A DNA stretch of 64,000 bases from Nymphalis io (taxonomy: Eukaryota; Arthropoda; Insecta; Lepidoptera; Nymphalidae). The stretch spans positions 9,448,501-9,512,500 of the forward strand of contig NC_065913.1 in the NCBI RefSeq assembly GCF_905147045.1, written 5' to 3'. Of this stretch, positions 31,214 to 42,775 are shown one piece after another (position 1 is the stretch's first letter; every line of letters starts with the position of its first letter). The notes below the pieces were generated by a model. It saw only the letters and a list, made by a program, of their open reading frames with translations, did no database searches and was not told the DNA's origin. The position numbers were made by a program, and so were the translations under genes.

Positions 31214-31706
31214 TTATAGTGTACTATAACAGTAAATGCATTGGAAGATAAGTACCATTGAAAACACCCATATATGCTTATAACATTAGGCTTACACATA
31301 TATAAACATGATGTATACGTGATTGTTCTCGTATATGCACATATACTTATATATAAAGTTTCTAATATTAAAGATTTTAAAATTATTAGAAAAACGTAAT
31401 TGGATGGCTTTAAAGATATGTTAATATAATTTATTTCAATGTATATCACAAGGGAGCTTTTGAATGTCACACCACTTTTTGTAATAAAACTATAATAATG
31501 CAAATTGCCATAAATATTTAAAATTACAAAAGGTAAAATGTTTTTCATCATATCATTACTAGACTTAAAAATAATTAAATATAATAATTTACAGTAATAC
31601 AGTAATAAAAACTTTTCATTAGAGTATCGATACAGAGCTTTGAAGTAAACAACATAGTATCTATAATAAAAATAACTTAGAATAAAGAAACTCTTAAAAT
31701 TCAAAT
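31201..31706 (-). other. Inter-ORF region of the LINE, open over 167 codons
   Basis: Between the ORF1 stop and the ORF2 ATG one frame is open over its whole length. It starts only with a TTG and is Ile/Tyr/Leu-rich, as AT-rich DNA would give. It overlaps the ORF2 start by about 13 bases. No ATG near its start and no recognisable domain, so I treat it as spacer; a hydrophobic accessory ORF is not excluded. Confidence 0.4.
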
Positions 31707-32513
31707 TTAGCTGTCTCCAAAAATTTTTTTGATGTCACCCTCTCCTCGTACTCGGTGCACTGGGGCATCAAAGGTACGTCTAACATAAATGCGCCCGCCC
31801 TTCGTCCAAATGTATTTCCAACCTTTATTCCGGCCTTCTTCTTTGGCTTTGAAAAATATGAATTTATTTAATTTCGTAAGGCGCTCATTGACGTAGAAAC
31901 GGCGCGGCTCTCCGTCTATAACGCTCGAGGAGTCGGCGCCTCGTCGTACACGCGCCGCTCGTAACATATCATCGCGCAATGCGCGCCGCGTCAACCGTAC
32001 AGTGATAGGACGCGGGCGCGGCTGCTCGCCGCTACTCAAAGTATCGCGACGCGGACCCGATCGCTGCGCGCTCACAATGTCGACGTCCTGAAGATTAACG
32101 CCTATTTTCTTGGCCACCAGCGTGACAATTTGAATCACATTTTCTCCGGACTTTTCTGCCAAGCCTGATATCTCCAGATCATTAGAGAAGCATTCTTGCT
32201 CCCGGTCATTAAGCTCAGAACGAAGTTGAGTAACTACTTCATGAGAGATATCGTCCCGGTTCAGGCTGCTACCTGCTTTCTGCTGCTCCAATGAAGATAA
32301 ACGCTCCTCAATAATGTCCACGCGATTATTAAATTCTGTGATACAGGAATTTAATTTGGCTAGCTCGAGTCTAAAAGATGTCATCTCTCCAGAGACCATG
32401 GCTAATTCGGCTCTTAACAATTTTATTTCTCGGACAAGAGAGGATTCATCGGACGAATTTGCGTTAAGTTCCTCATCATTTCTTTCAGCGTTAGCAAGGG
32501 AGGAAGAAGCCAT
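31707..32513 (-). CDS. LINE ORF1: coiled-coil nucleic-acid-binding protein
   Basis: A 268-residue protein. Residues 25-80 are a heptad-rich coiled coil (VREIKLLRAELAMVSGEM, LAKLNSCITEFNNRVDIIEE). Residues about 105-265 resemble the FP25K/L1-ORF1-like domain seen in many insect LINE ORF1s (NDLEISGLAEKSGENVIQIV, AKKIGVNL, FYVNERLTKLN, KYIWTKGGRIYVRR). Such proteins bind the element RNA as multimers. It starts at the only suitable ATG, 30 bases from the end of the element. Intact. Confidence 0.9.
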   Translation of the reverse strand: MASSSLANAERNDEELNANSSDESSLVREIKLLRAELAMVSGEMTSFRLELAKLNSCITEFNNRVDIIEERLSSLEQQKAGSSLNRDDISHEVVTQLRSELNDREQECFSNDLEISGLAEKSGENVIQIVTLVAKKIGVNLQDVDIVSAQRSGPRRDTLSSGEQPRPRPITVRLTRRALRDDMLRAARVRRGADSSSVIDGEPRRFYVNERLTKLNKFIFFKAKEEGRNKGWKYIWTKGGRIYVRRTFDAPVHRVRGEGDIKKIFGDS

Positions 32514-32549
32514 ATATATGTATATATATGTAGTATATCAGTTGTAGTT

Positions 32550-34890
32550 GTATATATAATTAATTATTATAATTATAATTAATTAATAAATGTCAATATA
32601 CATTAAATGATATATCCAGTTCCTGTTTATAAATTGCAATTTTAAGTTAATGATACATATTTATATAACATTACGATATTTATTTATCAATGATCGGATT
32701 ATTTAATGCCGATTTTACTTTAGACGATATGACATTGAATTTTTATGATTTGTATTATTTAATATTTTTATAGCTATCTGTGGTATCGATATTAATTAAA
32801 CTACAATAATATTAAACATAATTTAATAAAAGCAATTAATGGTTGATAAGTATGGGATAAATCGTTTTTCAATATAAGGGCGCAATAAGTTTTTTTTAAA
32901 CAAAGATAATTAGTATCATTTACGTTTTTGGTCTAAGAAAACGTGTCGCGTTAAAAGTTATTTTTGAAATAAAAAAACATATTCAAACCTTTACTAACCT
33001 GATTATTATATTACACATAACAAATTTAAAAAAAATTGCAGCATAAAATAATGTTAATAAATTTAGGTATAAGTTGTAATAACTCGGTCATATTTTTTTG
33101 AGAACTTCAGGCATTATAAGCACGAACTATTCCCGTCAATCATATTCTGATCAGTTATAAATATAAATGAAATTTCGTCTATTACCTAACTTATGCAATA
33201 CTAAATTTGAATATGTACCAAAACAAAATTATATATTACTATTTTGGTAAATTTTTACAAAATTCAAGCGATTCATCACTGCTTGAAAATTATATTTTAT
33301 TCTTATTAGGCGCCATTTTGAATATATAAGGAATGGCCTGTGTTTAAGACTCTGCGGCAACATGAATGGAAAAAAATACCGCTAAGCTAAATAACAATAA
33401 TTATTAAAAGAATAGCAGACCTAACATCAGAAATAGCATTTGTGTGATAACCATCCTCAAGAATATTAAAAAATGCTCTGTTATGTCATATTCTGTTATT
33501 TTGAAAAGACCCCATTTTCAAATTCGTATTGTGTTATTTAAATTTATTAAAATATTAAATATTTTTAAACATAATCATGACGCCATTTTAAATTTAAATT
33601 TTGGCGCGATTCATATTATTGTATTGATGTATACATATCTTTTGTCGAAGTATTTAAATTTTGTACATTAAATCTAAATGATTTTTCTAGTTCCTGTAAG
33701 CTGATATAACTTGCTATTTTAAGTTAAATATACGTATTTATGTAACACAAACGTAAGACATTTTTAAGTGACACCATTTTGAAATTCAGAAATATTTATG
33801 GGAACAAAATTAATTAAATAATTTGCTGTTTCGTTTTTCATATGTAAAAACAATTGTAAGTAAATATTTTAATTTATAATTTGTATGAACTAAAAATACC
33901 TAAAAAGTAATCCTACTAAAAAAATGTATATTTATAAGTGTATTTTTTACATTTACTCTATATTTATCATCAAATTTGTATTTTATATATATTCCACTAA
34001 GATTCATTTTAACTTTTATCTTCTTCATATACAAAAATATTCTATACAAAAATAGTCCTTATTACATAAATTTTAAGTACGTATTTTATTAGATCTCTTT
34101 GCCTCAAAGTATCAATTAATCCGAATTAATTTAATTTGATAAAGTAATGGTAAGCGATGAAATGATGGTGTTAAATAATTAATTGTGTATTATCTGTGGC
34201 AGTTCGCTTAGAATATTAATTTGAAACGTGTGTTTCTTTGATTTTTTAATTTTGTCAGAGTAAACGGCCAGTTTTAATAAAATTTAGTTTCGTGTCATCG
34301 ATTTATGAAAATTTTAGGGTGTTATTAGACTAAATTAATCTTTTTATTTAATTATGCTTTGAATAAAACGTGTGATTGTGACTTAAAAAATATAAAACAA
34401 TGTTTTTTACTGACTTAGAAAAATGTTATATATTAGCAAAGATTAAAAAAAAATTTAAATTAGTCATTCAATATTAAAAAAAAAATTAAAACATTTTTTA
34501 GCACATCATTAGACTATAATAAAAATAATTAAAGTATGTTGGATTTTTTATTTAAAATCTTTATAATTTAAGCTACACTTTGTAAAAAATAAATTGGCAA
34601 TTATTGTGTCAACCCGCGTTCATAAGAAAGTTTCACGACAATGCGCGCTTGCTGAGTTGGTGATAATTAATCAAGTAGACTTATAAGTACATTCGAATTA
34701 TTTCACAAAGGTTTAAAGCTACTAGTTGTGGATATATGCAGATTCTACCAAGAAGAACTGAACCGAAGAAAGAAACTCAATAGTAAATCTTGTAGCGTTA
34801 ATCGAATTCCATACATTAGTATATAATCATAAATATCATTGTACCCATTTAGTCGATTATATGATTTAATTAATGATTAAACGAACTTAC
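32550..34890. other. AT-rich gene-free stretch
   Basis: About 2.3 kb of very AT-rich DNA without supported ORFs. A diverged internal duplication is suggested by 'catccagttcctg'-like and 'gccattttgaa'-like phrases (near 32610 and 33685; near 33312, 33582 and 33773). It may be intron of the gene whose exon lies at 34891-35033. Confidence 0.55.
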
Positions 34891-35033
34891 CATAATGTCT
34901 AGCATAATGTTACATGTAGTAGACACTGGATGTCGCCAGTCTGCACTGTATTTGGATTTTTTATTGTTATAGTAGTAGTACAACTTGGTGCTGGTGCCGC
35001 TTTCTACTATCTTCATTATGTTCAGAGCATCTT
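34891..35033 (-). CDS. Orphan host exon, gene not recognised
   Basis: On the minus strand a frame of about 47 codons (EDALNIMKIVESGTSTKLYY, then KSKYSADWRHPVSTTCNIML) ends at a strong donor ATTATG|GTAAGT. The acceptor side is weaker: AG after 'atatttgcaa'. The composition is protein-like and not transposon-like. It lies exactly at the boundary of an inverted segmental duplication: the paralogues near 11368 and 42710 match up to 'aaagaagat' and then diverge, so the exon may have been cut by the rearrangement. I cannot name it. Confidence 0.5.
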
Positions 35034-35190
35034 CTTTGCAAATATTGATATTTGAGTATCAAGTAGATGGTTAATATTTGTCTCTGGTCAGACACTCTCT
35101 GTCCAATAAAAAATAATTTATTATAAGGGAAATGGTAAATGGGGTAGTTGAGATGCTAATCTATTCTCTTCAAAGTCCTCGTATAATTAT

Positions 35191-35560
35191 GACTGCCTCG
35201 TTGGTCTAGTGGCTTGATGTAAGGCAGACCCCCTCCGGGTCAATTCCCAGGTCGGGCAAATAAAAAAAGCTATTGGGTTTGTCTGTCAGAAAATTCTGAG
35301 TAGCAGCCCGGAGTCTGGAAGTTGGAAATGTGTACACTCCCGTGCCTCGGAAAGCATTTAAAGCTGATGGTCCTGCGCCTGAACTCTTTCCGGTCGTATC
35401 GGATTGCCATCCCATCGGATTATGAGAGTTAGGGAATAGGGAGTGCACCTGTGTTTGCGCACACACTTGTGCACTATAATATCTCCTGCGTATTTGGCTA
35501 ATCAATCTTGAGATTGGCCGCCGTAGCCGAAATCGGTCTGGAGGACATTATTATTATAAT
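35191..35560 (+). repeat. SINE-2, full-length copy
   Basis: Head 'tcgttggtctagtggctt' (A box) and 'gggtcaattcccagg' (B box), then a body ending 'aatcggtctggaggac' and an (ATT)n tail. It is the inverted duplicate of 10960-11205 and 42319-42556. Confidence 0.9.
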
Positions 35561-35574
35561 TCAATTATAGATTA

Positions 35575-36030
35575 AAAGAGTCAATTAGTTTCAGTTAGGA
35601 TTACAGTGTTAATGTACCAGGAGATCATAAACAGTGAGTCGGTCTCACCGACCGATTAGATTAAAAGAGTCAATTAGTTTCAGTTAGGATTACAGTGATA
35701 ATGTACCAGGAGATCATAAACAGTGAGACGGTCTCACCGAACGATTAGATTAAAAGAGTCAATTAGTTCCAGTTATGATTACAGTGTTAATGTACCAGGA
35801 GATCATAAACAGTGAGTCGGTCTCACCGAACGATTAGATTAAAAGAGTCAATTAGTTCCAGTTATGATTACGTTGTTAATGTACCAGGAGAACATAAACA
35901 GTGAGACGGTTTCACCGAACGATTAGATTAAAAGAGTCAATTAGTTTCCGTTAGGATTACAGTGTTAATGTACCAGGAGATCATAAACAGTGAGTCGGTC
36001 TCACCGAACGATTAGATTAAAAGAATTTTG
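35575..36030 (+). repeat. 89-bp tandem array, about five units
   Basis: Units as at 8484, next to SINE-2 on the left and SINE-1 on the right: the same order as 10.35-10.97 kb but inverted. Confidence 0.93.
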
Positions 36031-36034
36031 ACGA

Positions 36035-36308
36035 GACGTTTGGCGCGGTTGGTAGATACTTGCCTTTTCACGCCGAAGGTTGTGGGTTCGATTCCCACCC
36101 AGGACAGACATTTGTGTGCATGAACATGTCTGTTTGTCCTGAGTCTGGGTGTAATTTTCTGTATAAGTATGTATTTACAAAAGAAAAGTAGTATATGTAG
36201 TATATCAGTTGTCAGGTTTCCATAGCACGAGTTTTGTACAAGCTTAATTTGGGATCAGATGGCCGTGTGTGAAAAATGTCCCAGGATATTATTATTATTA
36301 GTTTCAAA
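36035..36308 (+). repeat. SINE-1, reference full-length copy
   Basis: tRNA-like head with A-box region 'tggcgcggttggtagat' and a perfect B box 'ggttcgattcc'. The body contains 'gtgtgcatgaacatgtctg' and 'aagcttaatttgggatc', and the tail is (ATT)n. Both promoter boxes are close to RNA polymerase III consensus. It interrupts the 89-bp array. Confidence 0.92.
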
Positions 36309-36412
36309 CATTTAGAATTAGGATTACGTTGTTAATGTACCAGGAGAACATAAACAGTGAGACGGTTTCACCGAACGATTAGATTAAAAGAGTCAATTAG
36401 TTTCAGTTATAA
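36309..36412 (+). repeat. 89-bp array unit
   Basis: A single unit between SINE-1 and the LINE. The array resumes after the LINE at 39736, so the LINE is nested in the array. Confidence 0.9.
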
Positions 36413-38338
36413 TCAATGCTGTTTCTCACGGAGACGCAAATACTCCGCCCTGCCGACACCAGCTACCTTAACTATCCCGGCTACATGCTAGAAGAATCTT
36501 TTAAAGCGAAAGCCGGAGTATGCTTGTTCGTCAGGGCGGGCGTTTGTTATCACCGATTGCGCTGCTTGGAGGACCCCTCCTTCTCCATGTTGGTGATACG
36601 GGTGGACCTGGTTCGTCAGAGTCGAGTCTACGTGTGCCTCTACAGATCCCACAATGGTGACTTGGAGACAAGCCGATTATTTGACCATCTTAGTCGGGTG
36701 ACAGATGCTGCGCAAGAGCAGTTTCCTAACGCGGAATTGGTGTTTTTGGGGGATTTTAATGCTCACCATGAATCATGGTTGAAATCCCTCAAAACTGACC
36801 ATGCTGGAAGAACTGCTCATGCTTTTGCTCTCACACACGACTTGACCCAACTGGTTGATCAGCCCACCAGGATCACAGACATTGATGGGCAAGCGCCTTC
36901 TCTACTGGATCTTCTGCTGACTTCTCACCCGGTGGTAATATCAGGTTGTGGTTCAAGCTCCACTTGGTTCTTCGGATCACGGCCTTATATCTACCAAAGT
37001 TCCACAGGCCAAGCTGCCGCCATCAGCGGTATGCAAACGTCGCGTTTGGCACTATAAGTCGGCAGATTGGGACGGTATGCGCGATTACTGTGCGTCATTC
37101 CCTTGGAAGGAACGTTGCTTCAGTGGGAATGACCCGACAGCTAGTGCCGCTGCTGTTGCTGATGAGATCATGTTAGGAATGGAATACTACATTCCTACCT
37201 CAGATCTCATCAATAGGGGTACGCGTAACCGTTGGTTCACTCGTGAATGTGCCGACGCTGTATCATCTAAGCAGGCGGCATATCGCGCGTGGATCAACGG
37301 CTGCATTAGCGGGGCATTTAACATTGACTCACTGAAAGCAAACTACAATAAAAATTCCAAGTCCTGTAGGAAAGCATACACGAGAGCGGATGCTCAGCGC
37401 ATTGTACAGATTGGTCATGACCTTATTTCGCATCCTAGGGGCTCCCGTAGCTTCTGGCGTCTGACCAAGTCTGTGCAAAACAATTTCTGCCAACCTTCGC
37501 TGCCACCGCTCAGAAATCCGGACGGATCGCTAGCTCACAGTGCGCAGGAGAAAGCCGACCTCCTGGCTAAACTCTTTGCCGACAACTCTGTGATCGATGA
37601 TTGTAGTGCGAAGCCACCAACAATACCTTCATGTGGCCACACGATGCCTGACATCAAAATCAGGCAACGTGATGTGCGTGCGGAGCTGCAATCACTTGAT
37701 ATACGGAAAGCTAGCGGTCCTGATGGAAAACCAGCCATTGTGCTGAAGAAGTGCGCAGCGGAGCTGTCTTCTGTGTTAACGCGCCTGTTCCAACTTTCTC
37801 TTTCTTCGGGATGTGTGCCGGAGGCTTGGAGAAGAGCTAATGTGCAAGCGGTTCCCAAAAAAGGGGATCGGTCTGACCCGGCAAATTATCGGCCAATAGC
37901 TATCACCTCAGTACTTTGTAAGGTGATGGAACGGATTTTAAACAACCAACTGATCCATTACCTAGAAGATCACTGTCTAATTAATGATCGTCAGTACGGG
38001 TTTCGACCAAAACGGTCCACAGGTGATCTTCTAGCGTACGTAACGCACCTCTGGGGTGAAGCTATCGACAAGCATGGAGAATCGTTGGCTGTCAGCCTCG
38101 ATATCTCCCAGGCTTTCGACAGGGTCTGGCACAGAAGTCTTCTCTCCAAGCTGCCGGCATATGGTCTGCCTGCTCAGCTATGCACCTGGATTGCCAGCTT
38201 CCTACACAAGCGTAGCCTTCGTGTTTTATTAGATGGTTGCGCTTCACAATTCTATGTAGTGAATGCTGGGATCCCCCAGGGATCTGTGCTATCTCCCACA
38301 CTCTTTCTTTTTCATATCAATGATATGCTCTCCCTTGG
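36413..38338 (+). pseudogene. Jockey-superfamily LINE (Daphne-like), endonuclease and RT first part
   Basis: 5' truncated within the endonuclease (LFLTETQILRPADT onward, with LVFLGDFNAHHESW). The frame changes near 36950, then linker and RT: SGPDGKPAIVLKK, NYRPIAITSVL, SLDISQAFDRVWHRS, GIPQGSVLSPTLF. It is interrupted just before the catalytic YADD by SINE-3 at 38339. The left junction with the 89-bp array is at 'tttcagtta'. Confidence 0.94.
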
Positions 38339-38663
38339 CCGAGAAGCCGAGATGGCCCGGTGGTAAGAACGCGTGAATCTTAACCGATGAACGTGGGTTC
38401 AAACCCGGGCGAGCACCTCTGAATTTACATGTGCTTAATTTCTGTTTATAATTCATCTCGTGCTTTTCGGTGAAGGAAAACATCGTGAGGAAACCTGCAT
38501 GTGTCTAATTTCATCGAAATTCTGCCACATGTGTATTCTACCAACCCGCACTGGAGCAGCGTGGTGGAATAAGCTCCAAACCTTCTCCTCAAAAAAGGGA
38601 GAGGAGGCCTTAGCCCAGCAGTGGGACATTTACAGGCTGTTACTGTACTGTACTGTACTGTAC
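38339..38663 (+). mobile_element. SINE-3 full-length insertion with a 79-bp target duplication
   Basis: The head 'gccgagatggcccgg' and 'gggttcaaacccggg' (B-box region) marks a tRNA-derived SINE. The body has 'gaggaaacctgcatgtg' and 'cagcgtggtggaataag', and the tail is (TACTG)n. The LINE bases 38260-38338 are repeated exactly at 38664-38742, so the target duplication is about 79 bp, far above the usual 5-20 bp. Confidence 0.93.
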
Positions 38664-39735
38664 TGAATGCTGGGATCCCCCAGGGATCTGTGCTATCTCC
38701 CACACTCTTTCTTTTTCATATCAATGATATGCTCTCCCTTGGGAACATACATTGCTATGCAGATGATAGTACAGTGCATGGTGAATACCACGGACGCGCA
38801 GTGGCTGAGCGGGCGGAAACTGAGGAGAGGCGGGAGAATCTTGTCATTGAACTCGATAGGACGTTAGAGCTCATTGCCAAATGGGGTTCTGATAATCTTG
38901 TTGAGTTTACTGCCAAGAAAACACAGGTATGCGCTCTCACAGCGAAAAAGTCACCATTTTACCCTCATCCCTCCCTCTGTGGCATACCGCTGATGATACA
39001 AAGCAAAATCGCCATGCTGGTGATGGACGTTCGCTGCGACCTTAGTCCAAGGGCATATAATTACATCGAGGCTATTATAAAAACAGCTTCACGAAAACTC
39101 GGAGTTCTGAACAAGGTGCGGCGTTTTTTCACGCCACAACAACTGTGCCTGTTATACAAAACACAGGTACGATCTTGCGTTGAATATTGCTCGCACCTTT
39201 GGGATGGCTCCGCTAAGTACCTACTGGAGGCCTTGGACCGGTTGCAGCGACGTGCAGTACGCATTATTGGCGACGTAAAGGTCACAAACACCCTTGAACC
39301 TTTACAATTGCGTCGCGAGATAGCAGCACTGAGCGCTTTCTATCGACTGTATCACGGCGAGTGCTCTGAGGAATTATTCTCTCTAATTCCTGCTTCCCCC
39401 TTCCTTCTTAAGTCCACGCGAGCTGGTTGTCGATGTCACCGCCTAACTGTGACATCAATTCCATCGCGCACAAAGAAATTTTTTCAACTCCTTTCTTTGT
39501 CGCACTACCAAAAAATGGAATTCCTTACCAGCTCACGTGTTCTCCTCCTCTTACAACCCGGGTTCCTTCAAACGAGGCGTGAAGAGGCATCTTGCGGGCC
39601 GGCAAGGTGGTGACGGCTAGTTCAGAACATTCTTCCCGATTGTACTGGCCGTCGTCGCGTTTGGACTCTACTACCACTTACCATTAGGTGGAGTAGTCAT
39701 TTGCCATCCCAGACATATAAAAAAAAAAAAAAGTT
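38664..39735 (+). pseudogene. Jockey-superfamily LINE (Daphne-like), RT second part and 3' UTR
   Basis: Resumes with the duplicated target, then CYADDSTVHG (RT active site), LDRLQRRAVRIIGDVKV and the C-terminal zinc-like CRCHRL region. A small insertion near 39480 shifts the frame relative to the copy ending at 23813. It ends with the same 3' hairpin and poly-A (39719-39733). Confidence 0.93.
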
Positions 39736-39970
39736 AGGATTACAGTGTTAATGTACCAGGAGATCATAAACAGTGTGTCGGTCTTACCGAACGATTAGAT
39801 TAAAAGAGTCAATTAGTTCCAGTTAGGATTACAGTGTTAATGTACCAGGAGATCATAAACAGTGAGTCGGTCTCACCGAACGATTAGATTAAAAGATCGT
39901 AAACAGTAAGTCGGTCTCACCGAACGATTAGATTAAAAGAGTCAATTAGTTTCAGTTAGGATTACAGTGT
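39736..39970 (+). repeat. 89-bp array, continuation
   Basis: Resumes at 'gttaggattacagtg' straight after the LINE poly-A. One unit is internally shortened near 39893 ('aaaagatcgtaaacag'). Confidence 0.9.
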
Positions 39971-39971
39971 T

Positions 39972-40056
39972 TGCATTTGTGTGCATGAACATGTCTGTTT
40001 GTCCTGAGTCTGGGTGTAATTTTCTGTATAAATATGTATTTACATAAGAAAAGTAG
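39972..40056 (+). repeat. SINE-1 internal fragment
   Basis: Fragment from 'catttgtgtgcatgaac' to 'gaaaagtagta', cut on the right by the tail of the LINE at 40057. Confidence 0.85.
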
Positions 40057-40556
40057 TATTTATTTATTTATTTGGTAATCCAACAGTTTTTATACATAAG
40101 TTGATATATTGACTATTATATAACATATAATTAAAACCAAAATAGGATTACACAGGTAACTTAAACATATTAATAACTAGAAGACGGTAGTAAAAGTAAA
40201 ACTGTTTACGGGTGGGAATCCAATATGTGCGTGTATGGGTGTGAGTGTGAGTGTGTGTGTGTGGTGTGTGTGTGTGTGTGTTATAATGAATTTTTATCTT
40301 TTTTAATTATAGCTTTTTTAAAAGCTAGTTTTGACATGCTGAACAGATCTATTTCTGAGTATTTTGAATTATATATGTGGACCATGCGATTAAGGACAGA
40401 GTTGTGTGCATAATTAGTGTTTAGCTCAGGCGTGTGGAATAGTGCTGTGTGACGTGTGCGGCGATTAGGAACTCTTAAATACAAAACGCTCAATAAATCG
40501 TTGCAATCTATATCTCCGGTTATTATTGCATGTAGCATATACATATCGTAATGTCG
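40057..40556 (-). other. 3' UTR and (AAATA)n tail of a second Jockey-type LINE
   Basis: On the coding strand the element ends 'ccaaataaataaataaata'. The UTR includes a (GT)n microsatellite at about 40236-40281. Confidence 0.75.
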
Positions 40557-42318
40557 TCATCTCGTTTCTAATGTTTCAATATTATATTGTTTACATATAT
40601 CAACATAATCGTTAAATTCTTTAAAGTCCTTGAAGCAAAGAAATTTTATGAACTTTTTTTGTATTCTCTCCAGTTTTTCTTTGTAAGTTATATAATTCGG
40701 AGACCATATACTACAACCGTATTCTAGAATACAACGTACATAAGTAAAATATAAAATTTTTATGCATTCAATATTATTAAAAGATTGACATATACGTTTA
40801 ATATAGCCTAATTGCTTATATGCCTTATCAGTAATGAGTTCTATATGCTCTGCCATCAATAATTTACAGTCTAATTGAATTCCAAGGTCACGCACTGATT
40901 TAACTTCTTGTATCGGCTTGTTATCAATATTATAGTTATATTCAAAATTTTTATACTTCCTAGAAAATGTTATTTTTACTGTTTTTTAATATTAATCGTT
41001 ATTTTATTTTTTTCGTAGTAATGTAAAAGATTATCAAGGTCACGTTGCAATTCAATGCAGTCAGATGTGCTACTTATTACTTTATAAACTTTTTTATCAT
41101 CTGCGAATAGTAAAAAACGGGAGTGCTTAAAACAATTAAATATATCATACAAGTATACGTTATACAGTAACGGACCTAATAGTGATCCCTGTGGGACCCC
41201 TGAAGTTGCGTATATGAAGTCACTACGAGCACTACCTATAACAACTGCTTGCTGCCTTTTTGATATATAGTAACAAAACCACCTATGCAAGTCACCTTTG
41301 ATTCCAAGTTCTTGAAGCTTTTGCATTAGTATATCATGGTCTACTCTGTCAAACGCCTTTTGAAAGTCGGTATATATTACATCTACTTGCTCTCTATTGT
41401 CCATTGCCATGTAAACAAAATTAGTAAATAATGATAAGTTTGTTACCGTTGATCGTTTTTCCATAAAGCCATGTTGTTGTACGGGTATTGAGTTATGGAT
41501 AATAGGTACGATCGCCTTATAAACAATTCTTTCAAAGATTTTACTTATTGTACTATTTAATATGGAAATGGGTCTATAATTTTCTATTTTATTCCTTGGT
41601 CCTGATTTATGGATTGGTATGATTAGTGCTTCCTTCCATTTCGTTGGAAAAGCGCTAAATACATTGACAGACTTATTATATATTATTGACAGTGGCTCTG
41701 CTAATGCTTTAGCACATTTACTGTAGAATATGGCTGGGATTCTGTCACTTCCTGCTCCTTTTTTTTATATCCAGGTCTTTAAGTATTTTATAAACTAATT
41801 CTTTGTCAATGTTGAGGTTACAAATAGTATCATTTGTATTAGGCTCTTGGATATGTGTGCTGTAAGCATTACCATTACGCTTGGCGAAAACACTTTCGAA
41901 GAACTCACAGAATCCCGTGCATATTTCTGTAGGATTATTGAATTGACGATCTCCTAAGGAAAGAGAGCTCGGATAGCCGTTCTTACAGTTTCGTAAGTAT
42001 TTTTGGTACCACCATAATCGTGTTGGATCCTTTTTAATGTTCTCCTGCCTTTTTGTTTGAAATTGGTTGTAATACTTATTTTGAGCTTTCTTTTGTCTGA
42101 ATCGTAATAGCGAAAATTCATCATAATCACGTGGATTTTTAGATGATTTCCAACGTGCATGAGCTTTAAGTTTGTCTCGAATTATATGTCTTAGGGATTT
42201 GCTATACCAAATGGGGTAGTGGTTAAGATATTTGCCTGTGGTATTTGGTACATGTTCGTCTATTATTTTGTTAATAATGGTATAGAAGTTGTTAACTATG
42301 TCATCAATAGAATCACCA
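40557..42318 (-). pseudogene. Jockey-superfamily LINE, distinct family, 5' truncated
   Basis: Three separated frames in one order. At 41745-42318 lies the linker after the endonuclease (HYPIWYSKSLRHIIRDKLKA, WWYQKYLRNCKNGYPSS). At 40976-41464 lies RT (VDVIYTDFQKAFDRVDHDIL, GVPQGSLLGPLLYNVY, catalytic FADDKKVY instead of YADD). At 40557-40895 is the C-terminal part (RDLGIQLDCKL, ILEYGCSIWSPNY). Stops or shifts near 40935, 41500 and 41760 break it. It is joined to SINE-2 at 42318/42319, so the 5' half is lost. Confidence 0.92.
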
Positions 42319-42556
42319 TAATCCGATGGGACGGCAATCCGATACGACCGGAAAGAGTTCAGGCGCAGGACCATCAGCTTTAAGTGCTTTCCGAGGCACG
42401 GGAGTGTACACATTTCCAACTTCCAGACTCCGGGCTGCTACTCAGAATTTTCTGACAGACAAACCCAATAGCTTTTTTTATTTGCCCGACCTGGGAATTG
42501 ACCCGGAGGGGGTCTGCCTTACATCAAGCCACTAGACCAACGAGGCAGTCATAATT
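42319..42556 (-). repeat. SINE-2, 3' truncated by LINE junction
   Basis: The minus-strand copy has both tRNA-like boxes ('gggaattgacccgga', 'agccactagaccaacga') but lost its 3' end at the LINE junction. Duplicate of 10960-11205 and 35191-35560. Confidence 0.88.
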
Positions 42557-42775
42557 ATACGAGGACTTTGAAGAGAATAGATTAGCATCTCAACTACCCC
42601 ATTTACCATTTCCCTTATAATAAATTATTTTTTATTGGACAGAGAGTGTCTGACCAGAGACAAATATTAACCATCTACTTGATACTCAAATATCAATATT
42701 TGCAAAGAAGATAAATATACATTTCAACTAATTGTAAAAGGTGTATTAAATACAATATTAACACGTACATAGTGC

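Noticed and set aside
33444..33671. 75-residue ORF in AT-rich DNA
   Set aside because: Phe/Ile/Leu-rich composition as expected from AT-rich DNA; no start context, domain or conservation seen.
36045..36115. Possible tRNA genes at SINE-1, SINE-2 and SINE-3 heads
   Set aside because: A and B boxes are present, but each is attached to the same SINE body and tail in many copies and lacks a proper acceptor stem.
40236..40281. (GT)n run as a regulatory element
   Set aside because: A simple microsatellite within a LINE 3' UTR; nothing suggests function.
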